Assembly (NCBI GenBank): GCA_903907925.1
Contig: CAIVQB010000062.1
Span: 1 to 59,392 of the forward strand
Length of the DNA: 59,392 bases
Direction of reading: 5' to 3'
Origin: an uncultured Verrucomicrobiota bacterium
GTDB lineage: Bacteria; Verrucomicrobiota; Verrucomicrobiia; Limisphaerales; UBA9464
Numbering within the stretch: the stretch's first letter is position 1; each line of letters begins with the position of its first letter. A model generated the notes under the pieces. The model was not told the DNA's origin and searched no databases. It saw only the letters and a program-made list of their open reading frames with translations. Below are positions 25,138-33,824 of this stretch, one piece after another. The position numbers were made by a program, and so were the translations under genes.

Positions 25138-25923
25138 ATGAACCTTCGTCTCCTCCGCGTTTTCTCATGGATCGTCGGTACGGTTGTTCTAGCTGGCACC
25201 GCTTCGGCTGCGGTGAAGACCGAGGTGATTGAGTACCGCGAGGGTGACACCGTGCTGGAAGGCTATCTCGCTTATGATTCGGCCGCCGGGGTGCGGCCGG
25301 GAGTTCTGGTGGTCCACCAATGGATGGGGTTGGGCGACTACGAAAAGAAGCGCTGCGAAATGCTGGCCGAATTAGGCTACACCGCCTTTGCCGTGGACAT
25401 TTACGGGAAGGGCGTTCGGCCCAGCACGCCGGCCGATGCCGGAAAGCTCGCCGGTCAATACAAGGGCGACCGGGCGTTGTTCCGTCGCCGACTGGCCGCC
25501 GGTCTGGCCCGGTTTCGCCAGGTGACTTCCGCCGATGCCTCGAAAACGGCCGCGATCGGGTATTGCTTCGGCGGAACCGGCGTTTTGGAACTGGCCCGCA
25601 GTGGCGCGAACCTTCGCGGAGTGGTCAGCTTCCACGGCGGACTCAGTTCACCGACCCCGGCGGATGCCAGCCAGATCAAGGCGCGGGTGCTGGCCTGTCA
25701 TGGCGCGGATGATCCGTTCGTGCCGGCCGAGGAAGTTGCCGGATTTGAGAAGGAAATGCGCGAAGCCAACGTCGACTGGCAATTGATCGCCTACGGTGGT
25801 GCGGTTCACAGCTTCACCGACTGGCGGGCGACTGGGGCGATGAAGGGCGCGCAGTACAACGAGAAGGCGGACAAACGTTCCTGGGCGGCGATGCAAACCT
25901 TCCTCGGCGACGTGTTTCGCTGA
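25138..25923 (+). CDS. Exported dienelactone hydrolase-family protein
   Basis: 261 residues with a signal peptide (cleavage near TASA-AVK). The alpha/beta-hydrolase triad is complete in the dienelactone type: nucleophile C143 in GYCFGG, Asp D192 in HGADDPFV and H224 in GGAVHSF. VVHQWMGLGDYEKKR corresponds to the oxyanion region. Known members open lactone rings in aromatic breakdown, but many exported homologues have unknown ester substrates. No aromatic-degradation genes are near. A hairpin follows the stop. Confidence 0.87.
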   Translation: MNLRLLRVFSWIVGTVVLAGTASAAVKTEVIEYREGDTVLEGYLAYDSAAGVRPGVLVVHQWMGLGDYEKKRCEMLAELGYTAFAVDIYGKGVRPSTPADAGKLAGQYKGDRALFRRRLAAGLARFRQVTSADASKTAAIGYCFGGTGVLELARSGANLRGVVSFHGGLSSPTPADASQIKARVLACHGADDPFVPAEEVAGFEKEMREANVDWQLIAYGGAVHSFTDWRATGAMKGAQYNEKADKRSWAAMQTFLGDVFR

Positions 25924-25960
25924 CTGCGCCGGCGTTTGGCAGCGAACGAGGGGGATTCAT

Positions 25961-25987
25961 TCACCGATTCACCCCCGGAATCGGTGA
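25961..25987 (+). terminator. Hairpin terminator after the dienelactone hydrolase gene
   Basis: A perfect 10-bp stem TCACCGATTC (25961-25970) / GAATCGGTGA (25978-25987) with a 7-nt loop, 38 bp after the stop codon and before the next operon. The tail TATTCCTGCCTTT is only partly T-rich. Confidence 0.6.
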
Positions 25988-26108
25988 TATTCCTGCCTTT
26001 CCGGTGGCCGGAGTTGAAACCCCGTAACCGTTGGCACCCGGGGGCGTCACCCTTTTCGGTAAACCCCGTCTTGAGAAGTCGCCCCGACTCCCCTGACAGT
26101 CACCCTAC

Positions 26109-28814
26109 ATGGCCGCCGCTCCATCCAGTCCCCGGCGACACTCGGACCGAAGCCTCACCGGGTTCGGCCGGAGCCGGTGCAGTCATGCCTGGATCGCCGC
26201 GGGGATCGTGTTCGCGGTGCTGCTGCTGGCCGGACGGGTCGGCGCGGTGGAGGTTAGCGAAGGCGAAGACAAACTCCGGACGGGCGATTACGCCGGGGTC
26301 ATCGCCCTAGCGGAAAAAGCACTCCGGGAAAAAGATTCGTCCGAGGAATGGCCACTGTTGCAGGGGCGCGCCTTGTTGACGGTCGGACGTTATCCCGAAG
26401 CACGATCTGCCCTGACCAACGCCCTGACGCGGTTTTCCCGGAGCGTTCGCATTCACTGGCTGGCCCGCGAGGCGTTCCTGGCCTCCGGTCATCCGGACGA
26501 AGCCTCCGACGCCCTGGATCAGATCAAGGATTTCATTACCGGACGTTCCCCGGCGTTCCGGGATCCTCCCAGCATGGTGGTCTTTGCCCGGGTCGCACTG
26601 TCGCTTGGTGCAGATCCGAAGGTGGTTCTGGAACGACTGCTGGACCCGGTTCGAAAGGCTGATCCACGACTGACCGACGCCTCACTGGCCCGCGGGGAAC
26701 TCGCGCTAGACAAGCACGATTTCGCCCTCGCCGCCAAGGCGTTCGAGGACGGGCTTCAACATCATCCCGACGAGCCGGATCTCTTGTACGGAATGGCCCG
26801 AGCAGTAGGCGAAACGTCGCGCAGTGCCCTGGCGGAGAAATTGGAAGCGGCGCTGAAGATCAATCCACGTCACATCCCCAGCCTGCTCCTGGTGATCGAT
26901 CACCGAATTGACGCCGAAGATTATTCCGGTGCACGGAAGGGATTGGATGAAGTGTTGGCGATCAATCCCTGGAATCCGGAGGCCTGGGCCTATCGAGCAG
27001 TCATTGAACATCTGCGAAATGACACAGCGGCGGAACGCACCGCGCGCGAGTCGGCCCTCAAATTCTGGCCGGACAATCCGCGGGTGGATCATTTGATCGG
27101 GCTCAAGTTGTCCCAGAAATACCGGTTTGCCGAAGGCGCGTCGCATCAGCGGCAGGCCCTCAAGTTCGATGAGTCCCATCTGCCCGCCCGGGCTCAACTC
27201 GCCAGCGATCTGCTCCGTCTGGGTGACGAATCCGAGGGCTGGCGGCAGGCGACCGCCGTTCATGAGAAGGACGGCTACGACGTGGCGGCGTTCAATCTGG
27301 TGACATTGCACGACACCATGGCCCGGTTCACCACCCTGACCAATGCCCGGTTTGCGGTCCGGATGGCTTCCAATGAGGCCGGTCTCTACGGCGGACGCGT
27401 GCTGGCGTTGCTCGACCGAGCCCAGGCGAAGTTGGTCGCCAAATATGGCCTGGAACCGGTGGCTCCGACGCTGGTGGAGATTTTTGCGGATCAAAAGGAT
27501 TTCGGCGTCCGGACCTTCGGCATGCCGGAGAACCCGGGTTATCTCGGGGTCTGTTTTGGGCGGGTGGTGACCGCCAACAGCCCCGCCGCCACGCGCAGTC
27601 ATCCTGTCAATTGGGAGGCCGTCCTGTGGCACGAGTTCACCCACGTCATCACGCTTCAAATGACCGCCAACAAAATGCCGCGTTGGTTGAGCGAGGGCAT
27701 TTCGGTTCATGAAGAGCTTCAGGAAAACCCGTCCTGGGGTCAGCACATGACTCCGCGCTACCGGTCGATGATCCTGGCCGGCGAGCTGACTCCGGTCTCC
27801 CGGTTGAGCGGTGCGTTCATGGCCCCCAAGACGCCATTCCATCTTCAGTTCGCCTATTTTGAATCTGCGATGGTGGTGGATTTCATTGTCGAACGATTCG
27901 GACCGGAATCCATCCGCAGCATCCTGATCGATTTGAAGGAAGGGGTGGAAATCAACGAAGCCATTCGGAGACACACCCGGGCGATGCCTGAACTGGAGAA
28001 GGAATTTACCGCCTACGCCCGCGACCGGGCGCAACGGCTCGGTCCCGGACTCGATTGGGAACCCCCCGGTGGAGGTGGCGATGGCTCCGCACCGTCCGTC
28101 CCCAAGGTGCCGACTCCGGGAGAGTTATTGCGCGGCACCCTCGGCGCGAAACTCGCCGCCGCTCCGGTGGACATGGCGCCGTGGGCCAAGGCGCATCCGA
28201 CCAATTATTGGGCGATTCAGTACCGGGCGAAGGAGGCGATGACCGCCCACAAATGGACCGAAGCCCTTGCGGAACTCGATACCCTGGTGGCGCTCTCTCC
28301 CAATCAGGTGGGGGGAGACAGCCCCTGGCGCTCGATCGCCAAGGTCTGTCGCGAACTGGGCAACACCGACCGCGAGCAGGCGGCGTGGATGCGGCTCGCG
28401 GCGTTGGATGATGAGGCGACCGATGCTTATGAGCGGCTGATGGAACTGGGTGCCGCTGCCGGAAATGGGCCGCTGGTTTTGGAAAACGCACGCCGGTATC
28501 TCGCGGTGAACCCACTGGTGGCGCTGCCGTATCGCCGACTGGCCGACGCCGGCGAAGCGTCCGGAGACACGGCAGGCGCGATTGACGCGTGCCGGGCGCT
28601 GTTGCAACTCGATCCGGCCAATCCTCCCGACATCCATTTCCAACTCGCCCGGCTGCTGCAATCCGATCAACCCGCCGCCGCCCGCCGACATTTATTGCAG
28701 ACTTTGGAGGAAGCCCCACGGCATCGAGGCGCGCTGCAACTGCTGGCCCGCCTTGGTCCTTCGCCCGAACCGGCTCCGCAAAAGCCCGAACCCACGGACA
28801 GCCCGCGCCCATGA
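26109..28814 (+). CDS. TPR protein with peptidase MA-like metallohydrolase domain
   Basis: 901 residues. One transmembrane/signal helix lies at about residues 37-52. Tetratricopeptide-like helices fill about 55-400 and again 690-880. Between them sits a gluzincin-like domain: H508-E509-x-x-H512 (WHEFTHVITLQ) with E529 in WLSEGISVHEE as the third metal ligand. Such peptidase-MA domains in long TPR proteins are typical of the PVC group and occur near envelope operons. Its stop overlaps the next start by ATGA, which makes it the first gene of an eight-gene block. A periplasmic, membrane-tethered zinc protease is the best reading. Substrate is unknown. Confidence 0.85.
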   Translation: MAAAPSSPRRHSDRSLTGFGRSRCSHAWIAAGIVFAVLLLAGRVGAVEVSEGEDKLRTGDYAGVIALAEKALREKDSSEEWPLLQGRALLTVGRYPEARSALTNALTRFSRSVRIHWLAREAFLASGHPDEASDALDQIKDFITGRSPAFRDPPSMVVFARVALSLGADPKVVLERLLDPVRKADPRLTDASLARGELALDKHDFALAAKAFEDGLQHHPDEPDLLYGMARAVGETSRSALAEKLEAALKINPRHIPSLLLVIDHRIDAEDYSGARKGLDEVLAINPWNPEAWAYRAVIEHLRNDTAAERTARESALKFWPDNPRVDHLIGLKLSQKYRFAEGASHQRQALKFDESHLPARAQLASDLLRLGDESEGWRQATAVHEKDGYDVAAFNLVTLHDTMARFTTLTNARFAVRMASNEAGLYGGRVLALLDRAQAKLVAKYGLEPVAPTLVEIFADQKDFGVRTFGMPENPGYLGVCFGRVVTANSPAATRSHPVNWEAVLWHEFTHVITLQMTANKMPRWLSEGISVHEELQENPSWGQHMTPRYRSMILAGELTPVSRLSGAFMAPKTPFHLQFAYFESAMVVDFIVERFGPESIRSILIDLKEGVEINEAIRRHTRAMPELEKEFTAYARDRAQRLGPGLDWEPPGGGGDGSAPSVPKVPTPGELLRGTLGAKLAAAPVDMAPWAKAHPTNYWAIQYRAKEAMTAHKWTEALAELDTLVALSPNQVGGDSPWRSIAKVCRELGNTDREQAAWMRLAALDDEATDAYERLMELGAAAGNGPLVLENARRYLAVNPLVALPYRRLADAGEASGDTAGAIDACRALLQLDPANPPDIHFQLARLLQSDQPAAARRHLLQTLEEAPRHRGALQLLARLGPSPEPAPQKPEPTDSPRP

Positions 28815-29686
28815 AACGCCGCGGGATCATGGCCTTTGTGTTTTTGGTCGGAGCAGCCGGACTGCTGGCCCAATGGGGTGGCGGCGGTCGGGGCAGGGGT
28901 GGCGGCTGGGGCGAAAGCTGGATTTCGGAGGACGCACGCACCGCGCGGGAGGTTCACAGTCACAGCACGGGAACGCCGAATTGGACGAATCCGAAGGGCT
29001 TCGAAAAGGACGTGTTCACCTTCGCCCGCATCCGGCGGGATCGGAATCCTCGCAGCACTGGTGGTTCCTGGTCCACCGATGCGCCGGACAGCGATCTCAA
29101 TCTGTCGTATCGCCTGCAGCAGATGACCTCGCTGCGGGTTGATCCGAACGGCCGTTTCCTTCGGCTCACCGATCCTGATCTCAAGGACTATCCGTTCATC
29201 TACATGGTCGAACCGGGAAGTCTCTACCTCAGTCCGCCCGAAATCGCGGCGCTGCGGGCCTATCTCTTGAACGGTGGTTTTTTGATGCTCGATGATTTTT
29301 GGGGTGAACGCGAGTGGGCCAACGCCGAGGCGGTATTAAACGAGGTCCTGCCCGGCCAGTCGTTTCAGGAACTACCGTTGAGTCATCCGATCTATCACTG
29401 CGTGTTTGAGATTTCCGCCAAGGGCCAGGTTCCCAATGTTCACCTGGGCATTCAGAGCGAGTTTGATCCCGAACATCGCACCTGGGAACGCGGAGATGCC
29501 CGCGAGGTGCATCACCGCGCCTGGCTCGACGAACACGGCCGGATCATGGTCATCGCGACGCACAACACCGACAACGGCGACGGTTGGGAGCGCGAAGGTG
29601 AGAGTGACTTTTACTTCCACAACTTTTCCGAAAAAATCGCCTATCCCCTCGGCATCAACATCATTTTCTACGCATTAACTCACTGA
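28811..29686 (+). CDS. DUF4159-domain exported protein
   Basis: 291 residues from ATG 28811 (overlaps the previous stop). A signal helix is followed by a short Gly/Arg-rich stretch. The DUF4159 core shows VFTFARIRRDR, NLSYRLQQMTSLRVDP, LSPPEIAALRAYLLNGGFLMLDDFWGE and HPIYHCVFEI. The fold resembles a glutamine-amidotransferase-like (flavodoxin) sheet without obvious catalytic residues. DUF4159 proteins are usually encoded beside MoxR/DUF58/BatA genes, as here. Role unknown; a periplasmic component of the MoxR machine. Confidence 0.85.
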   Translation: MKRRGIMAFVFLVGAAGLLAQWGGGGRGRGGGWGESWISEDARTAREVHSHSTGTPNWTNPKGFEKDVFTFARIRRDRNPRSTGGSWSTDAPDSDLNLSYRLQQMTSLRVDPNGRFLRLTDPDLKDYPFIYMVEPGSLYLSPPEIAALRAYLLNGGFLMLDDFWGEREWANAEAVLNEVLPGQSFQELPLSHPIYHCVFEISAKGQVPNVHLGIQSEFDPEHRTWERGDAREVHHRAWLDEHGRIMVIATHNTDNGDGWEREGESDFYFHNFSEKIAYPLGINIIFYALTH

Positions 29687-30724
29687 ATGAATGCCACCCC
29701 TGATTCCGAATCGATGCCGGTTCCGCCGGTTCTGCCCTCCGACAGCGAGACCTTTCAACGGCTGGCCGCCGGCCGGGAACGGATCGGGACCGAATTGGGC
29801 CGCGTCATCGTCGGCCAGCGCGAGGTGATCGACCAGATCCTGATCGCGCTCTTCGCCGGCGGGCATTGCCTGATCACCGGCGCGCCGGGACTGGCCAAGA
29901 CGCTGCTCGTCAAATCGATCGCCTCGATCTTTGACCTGCGCTTCCAGCGGATCCAGTTCACTCCGGATCTGATGCCGGCGGACATCACCGGTACTGAAAT
30001 CCTCCAGACCGTTGGCGACGAACGACGGCTGCATTTCATTCGCGGCCCGGTGTTCGCCCAAATTCTGCTCGCCGACGAAATCAACCGGACTCCGCCCAAA
30101 ACTCAGGCGGCCCTCCTTGAGGCGATGCAGGAACATCAGGTGACCGCGGCCGGTGTCCGTTATCCGCTCGAGGAACCGTTTTTCGTCCTCGCCACGCAGA
30201 ACCCCATTGAAATGGAAGGAACCTATCCGCTGCCGGAAGCGCAGTTGGATCGGTTTATGTTCAACGTGGTCATTGATTATCTCCCCGCCGCAGACGAGGC
30301 GGAAGTGGTTGCGCGCACCACCAGTGGATCTGCCCCGGCGCTGCAGGCGCTGTATTCAGGTGCCGATGTCCTGCGCTTCCATGAGTTCGTGCGGAAGGTT
30401 CCCATCGATGCCGCCCTGGTGCGTTATGCGGTCGATCTCGCCGCGGCGTCGCGTCCGCGTCAGCCGGGGACACCGGACTTTGTGAATGAGACAGTGTCGT
30501 GGGGCGCCGGCACTCGCGCCGCGCAGTTCCTGGTGCTCGGAGCCAAGGCCCGCGCCCTGCTGGCTGGCCGGACCCATGTCACGATCGACGACCTGAAAAT
30601 CCTGGCGCTGCCGGTCCTGCGTCACCGGATTCTTCTCAACTACCGAGCCGATGCCCAGGGATTGAAGGTGGACGATATTGTTCGCCGCCTTCTGGAAGCC
30701 GTTCGTTCACCCGTTGCCGGATGA
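29687..30724 (+). CDS. MoxR-family AAA+ ATPase
   Basis: 345 residues. Walker A GAPGLAKT at 65-72, Walker B ILLADEINR with D130-E131, then the sensor 1 block VLATQNPIEMEGTYPLPEAQLDRF, standard for MoxR. The C-terminal lid is also present. MoxR ATPases act as chaperones that remodel or load metal into VWA-domain partners. Starts immediately after the TGA of the DUF4159 gene and overlaps the DUF58 gene by ATGA. It is the likely motor of the block. Confidence 0.95.
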   Translation: MNATPDSESMPVPPVLPSDSETFQRLAAGRERIGTELGRVIVGQREVIDQILIALFAGGHCLITGAPGLAKTLLVKSIASIFDLRFQRIQFTPDLMPADITGTEILQTVGDERRLHFIRGPVFAQILLADEINRTPPKTQAALLEAMQEHQVTAAGVRYPLEEPFFVLATQNPIEMEGTYPLPEAQLDRFMFNVVIDYLPAADEAEVVARTTSGSAPALQALYSGADVLRFHEFVRKVPIDAALVRYAVDLAAASRPRQPGTPDFVNETVSWGAGTRAAQFLVLGAKARALLAGRTHVTIDDLKILALPVLRHRILLNYRADAQGLKVDDIVRRLLEAVRSPVAG

Positions 30725-31695
30725 AGTCCCCCGGTTCCAGCGGAGCGCAGCAGTCCGGTGATCTCATCGATCCCCGGGCATTGATGGCGCTTGGAAACCT
30801 GGAACTCCGGGCACGGGCGGTGGTCCGCGGCTTTGCCACCGGCCTGCATCGCAGCCCGCGTCACGGGTTTTCCGTGGAGTTCACCGAATACCGTCAATAC
30901 ACGCCCGGCGACGACTTGCGGCATCTGGACTGGCGGGTGTTCGGTCGCACGGATCGCTACTATCTCAAGCGATTCGAGGAAGAGACCAATCTCCGCTGCC
31001 ACCTGGTCGTCGATCAGAGCCGTTCGATGGAATTTGCCAGTGGCGGGATTACCAAGGCGGTGTATGCCGCCACCCTGGCCGCGACGCTGGCCTGTTTTCT
31101 GCAACTTCAGGGCGATGCGGTTGGGCTGCTGACGCTGGATGAAGAACTCCGTGATTTCATTCCTGCCCGATACCGCACCGGCCATTTGCGACAATTGATG
31201 CTCGCGCTCGAACGCGCGCCGGCGGGTCGGGCGACGGACCTCGGATTGGCGCTGGAACGTCTGGCGGACCTCATTCCGCACCGCGGGTTGGTCGTCGTCG
31301 TCTCGGATTTTCTGGTTCCAGTCGAAAGCCTGATGTCGCGGTTGCGGCGCCTGACCGCTTGCGGGCATGAGGTCGTTTTGTTTCAGGTGCTCGATCCGGC
31401 GGAGATTGTCTTCGGATTTGATCAGCCGACTCGTTTTCGTGATTTGGAAACCGGCCAGTTGATGGAAGTCGATCCCGGCGCAGCGCGGGCTGGTTATCGG
31501 ACGCGCTTTGATGCCCATCAGGCCCGGCTTCGCGATGGATGCGTGGGGCTGGGCATCGCCTTTCACCGCGTGGAGACGTCGCAGCCGCTGGAACTGGCGC
31601 TGCTGGCGTTCCTTGAACAACGCGAGCGACGGGTTGGAGGTCGCAGCCCGCAGTTCGCCGCCCCGGCCGATGTGACGTTGGAGGCAACGCGATGA
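30721..31695 (+). CDS. DUF58-domain protein (VWA-like)
   Basis: 324 residues from ATG 30721. The signature YTPGDDLRHLDWRVFGRTDRYYLKRF spans residues 60-85. The VWA metal site is DQSRSM (98-103), followed by VVVVSDFLVP for the second loop. No membrane helix is visible, so it is probably a cytoplasmic partner of MoxR. ATGA overlaps link it to MoxR upstream and to the BatA-like gene downstream. Confidence 0.92.
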   Translation: MKSPGSSGAQQSGDLIDPRALMALGNLELRARAVVRGFATGLHRSPRHGFSVEFTEYRQYTPGDDLRHLDWRVFGRTDRYYLKRFEEETNLRCHLVVDQSRSMEFASGGITKAVYAATLAATLACFLQLQGDAVGLLTLDEELRDFIPARYRTGHLRQLMLALERAPAGRATDLGLALERLADLIPHRGLVVVVSDFLVPVESLMSRLRRLTACGHEVVLFQVLDPAEIVFGFDQPTRFRDLETGQLMEVDPGAARAGYRTRFDAHQARLRDGCVGLGIAFHRVETSQPLELALLAFLEQRERRVGGRSPQFAAPADVTLEATR

Positions 31696-33824
31696 ACTTC
31701 CTCGCGCCCCTCTTTCTGGCGGGAATCGCCGCCGTGGCCCTGCCGGTTATCTTCCATCTCATCCGGCGCAAGACCAGTGAACAAACCCCGTTCAGTTCGC
31801 TGTTGTTCCTCCGCGTTTCACCGCCGCGCCTCACCAAAAGAAGCCGGCTTGAGGATCTCCTGCTGCTCTTCCTGCGCTGTGTGGCCCTGGCGTTGATCGC
31901 TGCCGCGTTTGCGCGCCCGTTTCTACGTCGACCGGTGGATCCCGCCGTCGGAACACAGGGCGCGCGAAAATGGATCCTGCTGGTCGACACCAGTGCCTCC
32001 ATGCGGCGCGCCGGGCTCTGGGACGCCGCGCGCGAGCGGGTGAAGAAGGTTTTGGACACTACCCAGGCCGGCGATGCGGTTGCGGTTTACACCTTCGATC
32101 GACGCATCACTCCGGTCGTCAGCTTCGAACAGTGGAGGGCCCAGCCTGCCGGGGATCGGGTCGGCTTTGTTCGTGGACGCCTCGCGTCGGTCTCACCCGG
32201 TTGGGCTTCGACCGATCTCGGGACCGCCCTGGTACGAGCCGCGGAGGAGATTGCGGATCCCGGATCCGGAGGGCAGGCCAACACCGGGCCGCTGCAGGTG
32301 ATTCTGATTGGTGACCTCCAGGAAGGGGCTCATCTGCAGGCGCTCTCAACCTATGAATGGCCGAAATCGGTCAAGCTGGTGGTGGAATCAGTCGCCGCGA
32401 AAAGCGCCGGCAACGCGGGAATCCAGTGGGTCGGCGGCGCTGCGGAATCGGCCGGGGATCCGGGTGCCGGAGTCCGGGTGCGCGTCAGCAACTCGGCCGA
32501 TGCCCGCCGTGAACAGTTCGAGGTGGTGTGGGTTCGACCGGGCACGGATGAGATTCTCTCCAGCCCGATCCCGGCCTACGTGCCGCCGGGCCAGAGTCGG
32601 GTGGTGTCGTTGTCGGTCACCAATTCCACGGGCGAACCGCGAACGGTGCTGCTTCGAGGTGATGATGAATCCTTCGACAATCGGGTCGCAGTCCTGCCGC
32701 CCGAACCTGCCCGCATCGAAATTCTCTATCAGGGATCCGATGACGGCACCGATGCCCGGCAACCTTTGTTCTTCCTTCGACGCGCCCTCGAAGGAAACCC
32801 ACGTCAACGGGTTCATTTTACCGTGCGGCATCCGGATGCGGCAGTGGCACCCGCCGAGGATGCGGTGGCTGATCTGATTTTTGTGACGACGCCGCTGACG
32901 GATCGGCGGACCGCTGCGTTGCGCGAACAAATGACCGCGGGCCGGACCGTCGTGTTGGTGCCGCCTGCCGGTGATACCTCGGGGACCCTCGCCGGGCTTT
33001 CCGGTCAGGCGGGGATGACCTTCGAAGAATCGGTGATCAAACGTGACGCCCTGCTGGGGGAGATCGATTTCCGGCATCCCTTTTTTCTGCCATTTGCCGA
33101 CCCGCGTTTCAGCGATTTCACCCGGATCCATTTTTGGAAATATCGGAAGATTGATGCCGGCCGGCTTCCGAATGCGCGGGTTCCCGCGCGGTTTGATTCA
33201 GGTGATCCAGCGGTTCTCGAACTGCCGGTCGGACGCGGTCGATTGGTGATTCTCACCTCGGGCTGGCAGCCGTCAGACAGTCAGTTGGCGGTCTCGTCGA
33301 AGTTCATCCCGTTGATCCAATCGCTTTTGGAATCCACCGGAGTGGGCGCCGCGCCACCGGCACAATTCTTCGTCGGAGATCCAGTTTCGTTGGAGGCCGA
33401 TTCGAACGGTGGGCGCGTGGTGCGAACCCCGGGTGGACGAATGGTGACGGTTGAAAAGGGCGCGACGACGTTCGCCGAGACATGGGAGCCTGGAGTTTAT
33501 TCCGTTGAGGCGACGGAAGCTCCCGGCCGGGTGGTGCGACGGTTCGCGGTCAATGTGGATCCGCAGGAAAGCCGGACGGTTCCGATGCCTGCGGAAACGC
33601 TGGAACGATTCGGCGCTCCGCTGGCGACTGCTCCGCTTGCGGCGAATCCACCGCCGGACCGGGCGGCGTTGCTCGCCGGTGCGGAAGCCGAGGCGCATCA
33701 GAAGCTTTGGAAATGGGTGCTGGCGGGAGCCCTGGGATTTCTGCTGCTGGAAACGGCCCTCGCGGCTGCCACCGGACAGCGGTCCGCGGCATCAATGGAA
33801 GTTCAACCGGAAGGCATGGCATGA
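31692..33824 (+). CDS. BatA-like membrane VWA protein
   Basis: 710 residues. The N-terminal BatA domain has one helix (residues 4-23), the cytosolic link HLIRRKTSEQTPFSSLLFL and a second helix (55-76). The VWA domain starts at WILLVDTSASM (94-104), with an intact DxSxS site. The middle contains Ig-like and amidotransferase-like segments (RIEILYQGSDD; VADLIFVTTPLTD). A C-terminal helix lies at about 672-692. Most of it faces the periplasm. This is the central VWA partner of MoxR in Bat operons. Confidence 0.88.
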   Translation: MNFLAPLFLAGIAAVALPVIFHLIRRKTSEQTPFSSLLFLRVSPPRLTKRSRLEDLLLLFLRCVALALIAAAFARPFLRRPVDPAVGTQGARKWILLVDTSASMRRAGLWDAARERVKKVLDTTQAGDAVAVYTFDRRITPVVSFEQWRAQPAGDRVGFVRGRLASVSPGWASTDLGTALVRAAEEIADPGSGGQANTGPLQVILIGDLQEGAHLQALSTYEWPKSVKLVVESVAAKSAGNAGIQWVGGAAESAGDPGAGVRVRVSNSADARREQFEVVWVRPGTDEILSSPIPAYVPPGQSRVVSLSVTNSTGEPRTVLLRGDDESFDNRVAVLPPEPARIEILYQGSDDGTDARQPLFFLRRALEGNPRQRVHFTVRHPDAAVAPAEDAVADLIFVTTPLTDRRTAALREQMTAGRTVVLVPPAGDTSGTLAGLSGQAGMTFEESVIKRDALLGEIDFRHPFFLPFADPRFSDFTRIHFWKYRKIDAGRLPNARVPARFDSGDPAVLELPVGRGRLVILTSGWQPSDSQLAVSSKFIPLIQSLLESTGVGAAPPAQFFVGDPVSLEADSNGGRVVRTPGGRMVTVEKGATTFAETWEPGVYSVEATEAPGRVVRRFAVNVDPQESRTVPMPAETLERFGAPLATAPLAANPPPDRAALLAGAEAEAHQKLWKWVLAGALGFLLLETALAAATGQRSAASMEVQPEGMA

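Noticed and set aside
24065-25141. Plus-strand frame of 358 residues
   Set aside because: Antisense to the GMC oxidoreductase; typical high-GC shadow.
26706-28034. Minus-strand frame of 442 residues
   Set aside because: Antisense to the TPR/peptidase-MA gene, which has the zinc site and fits the operon.
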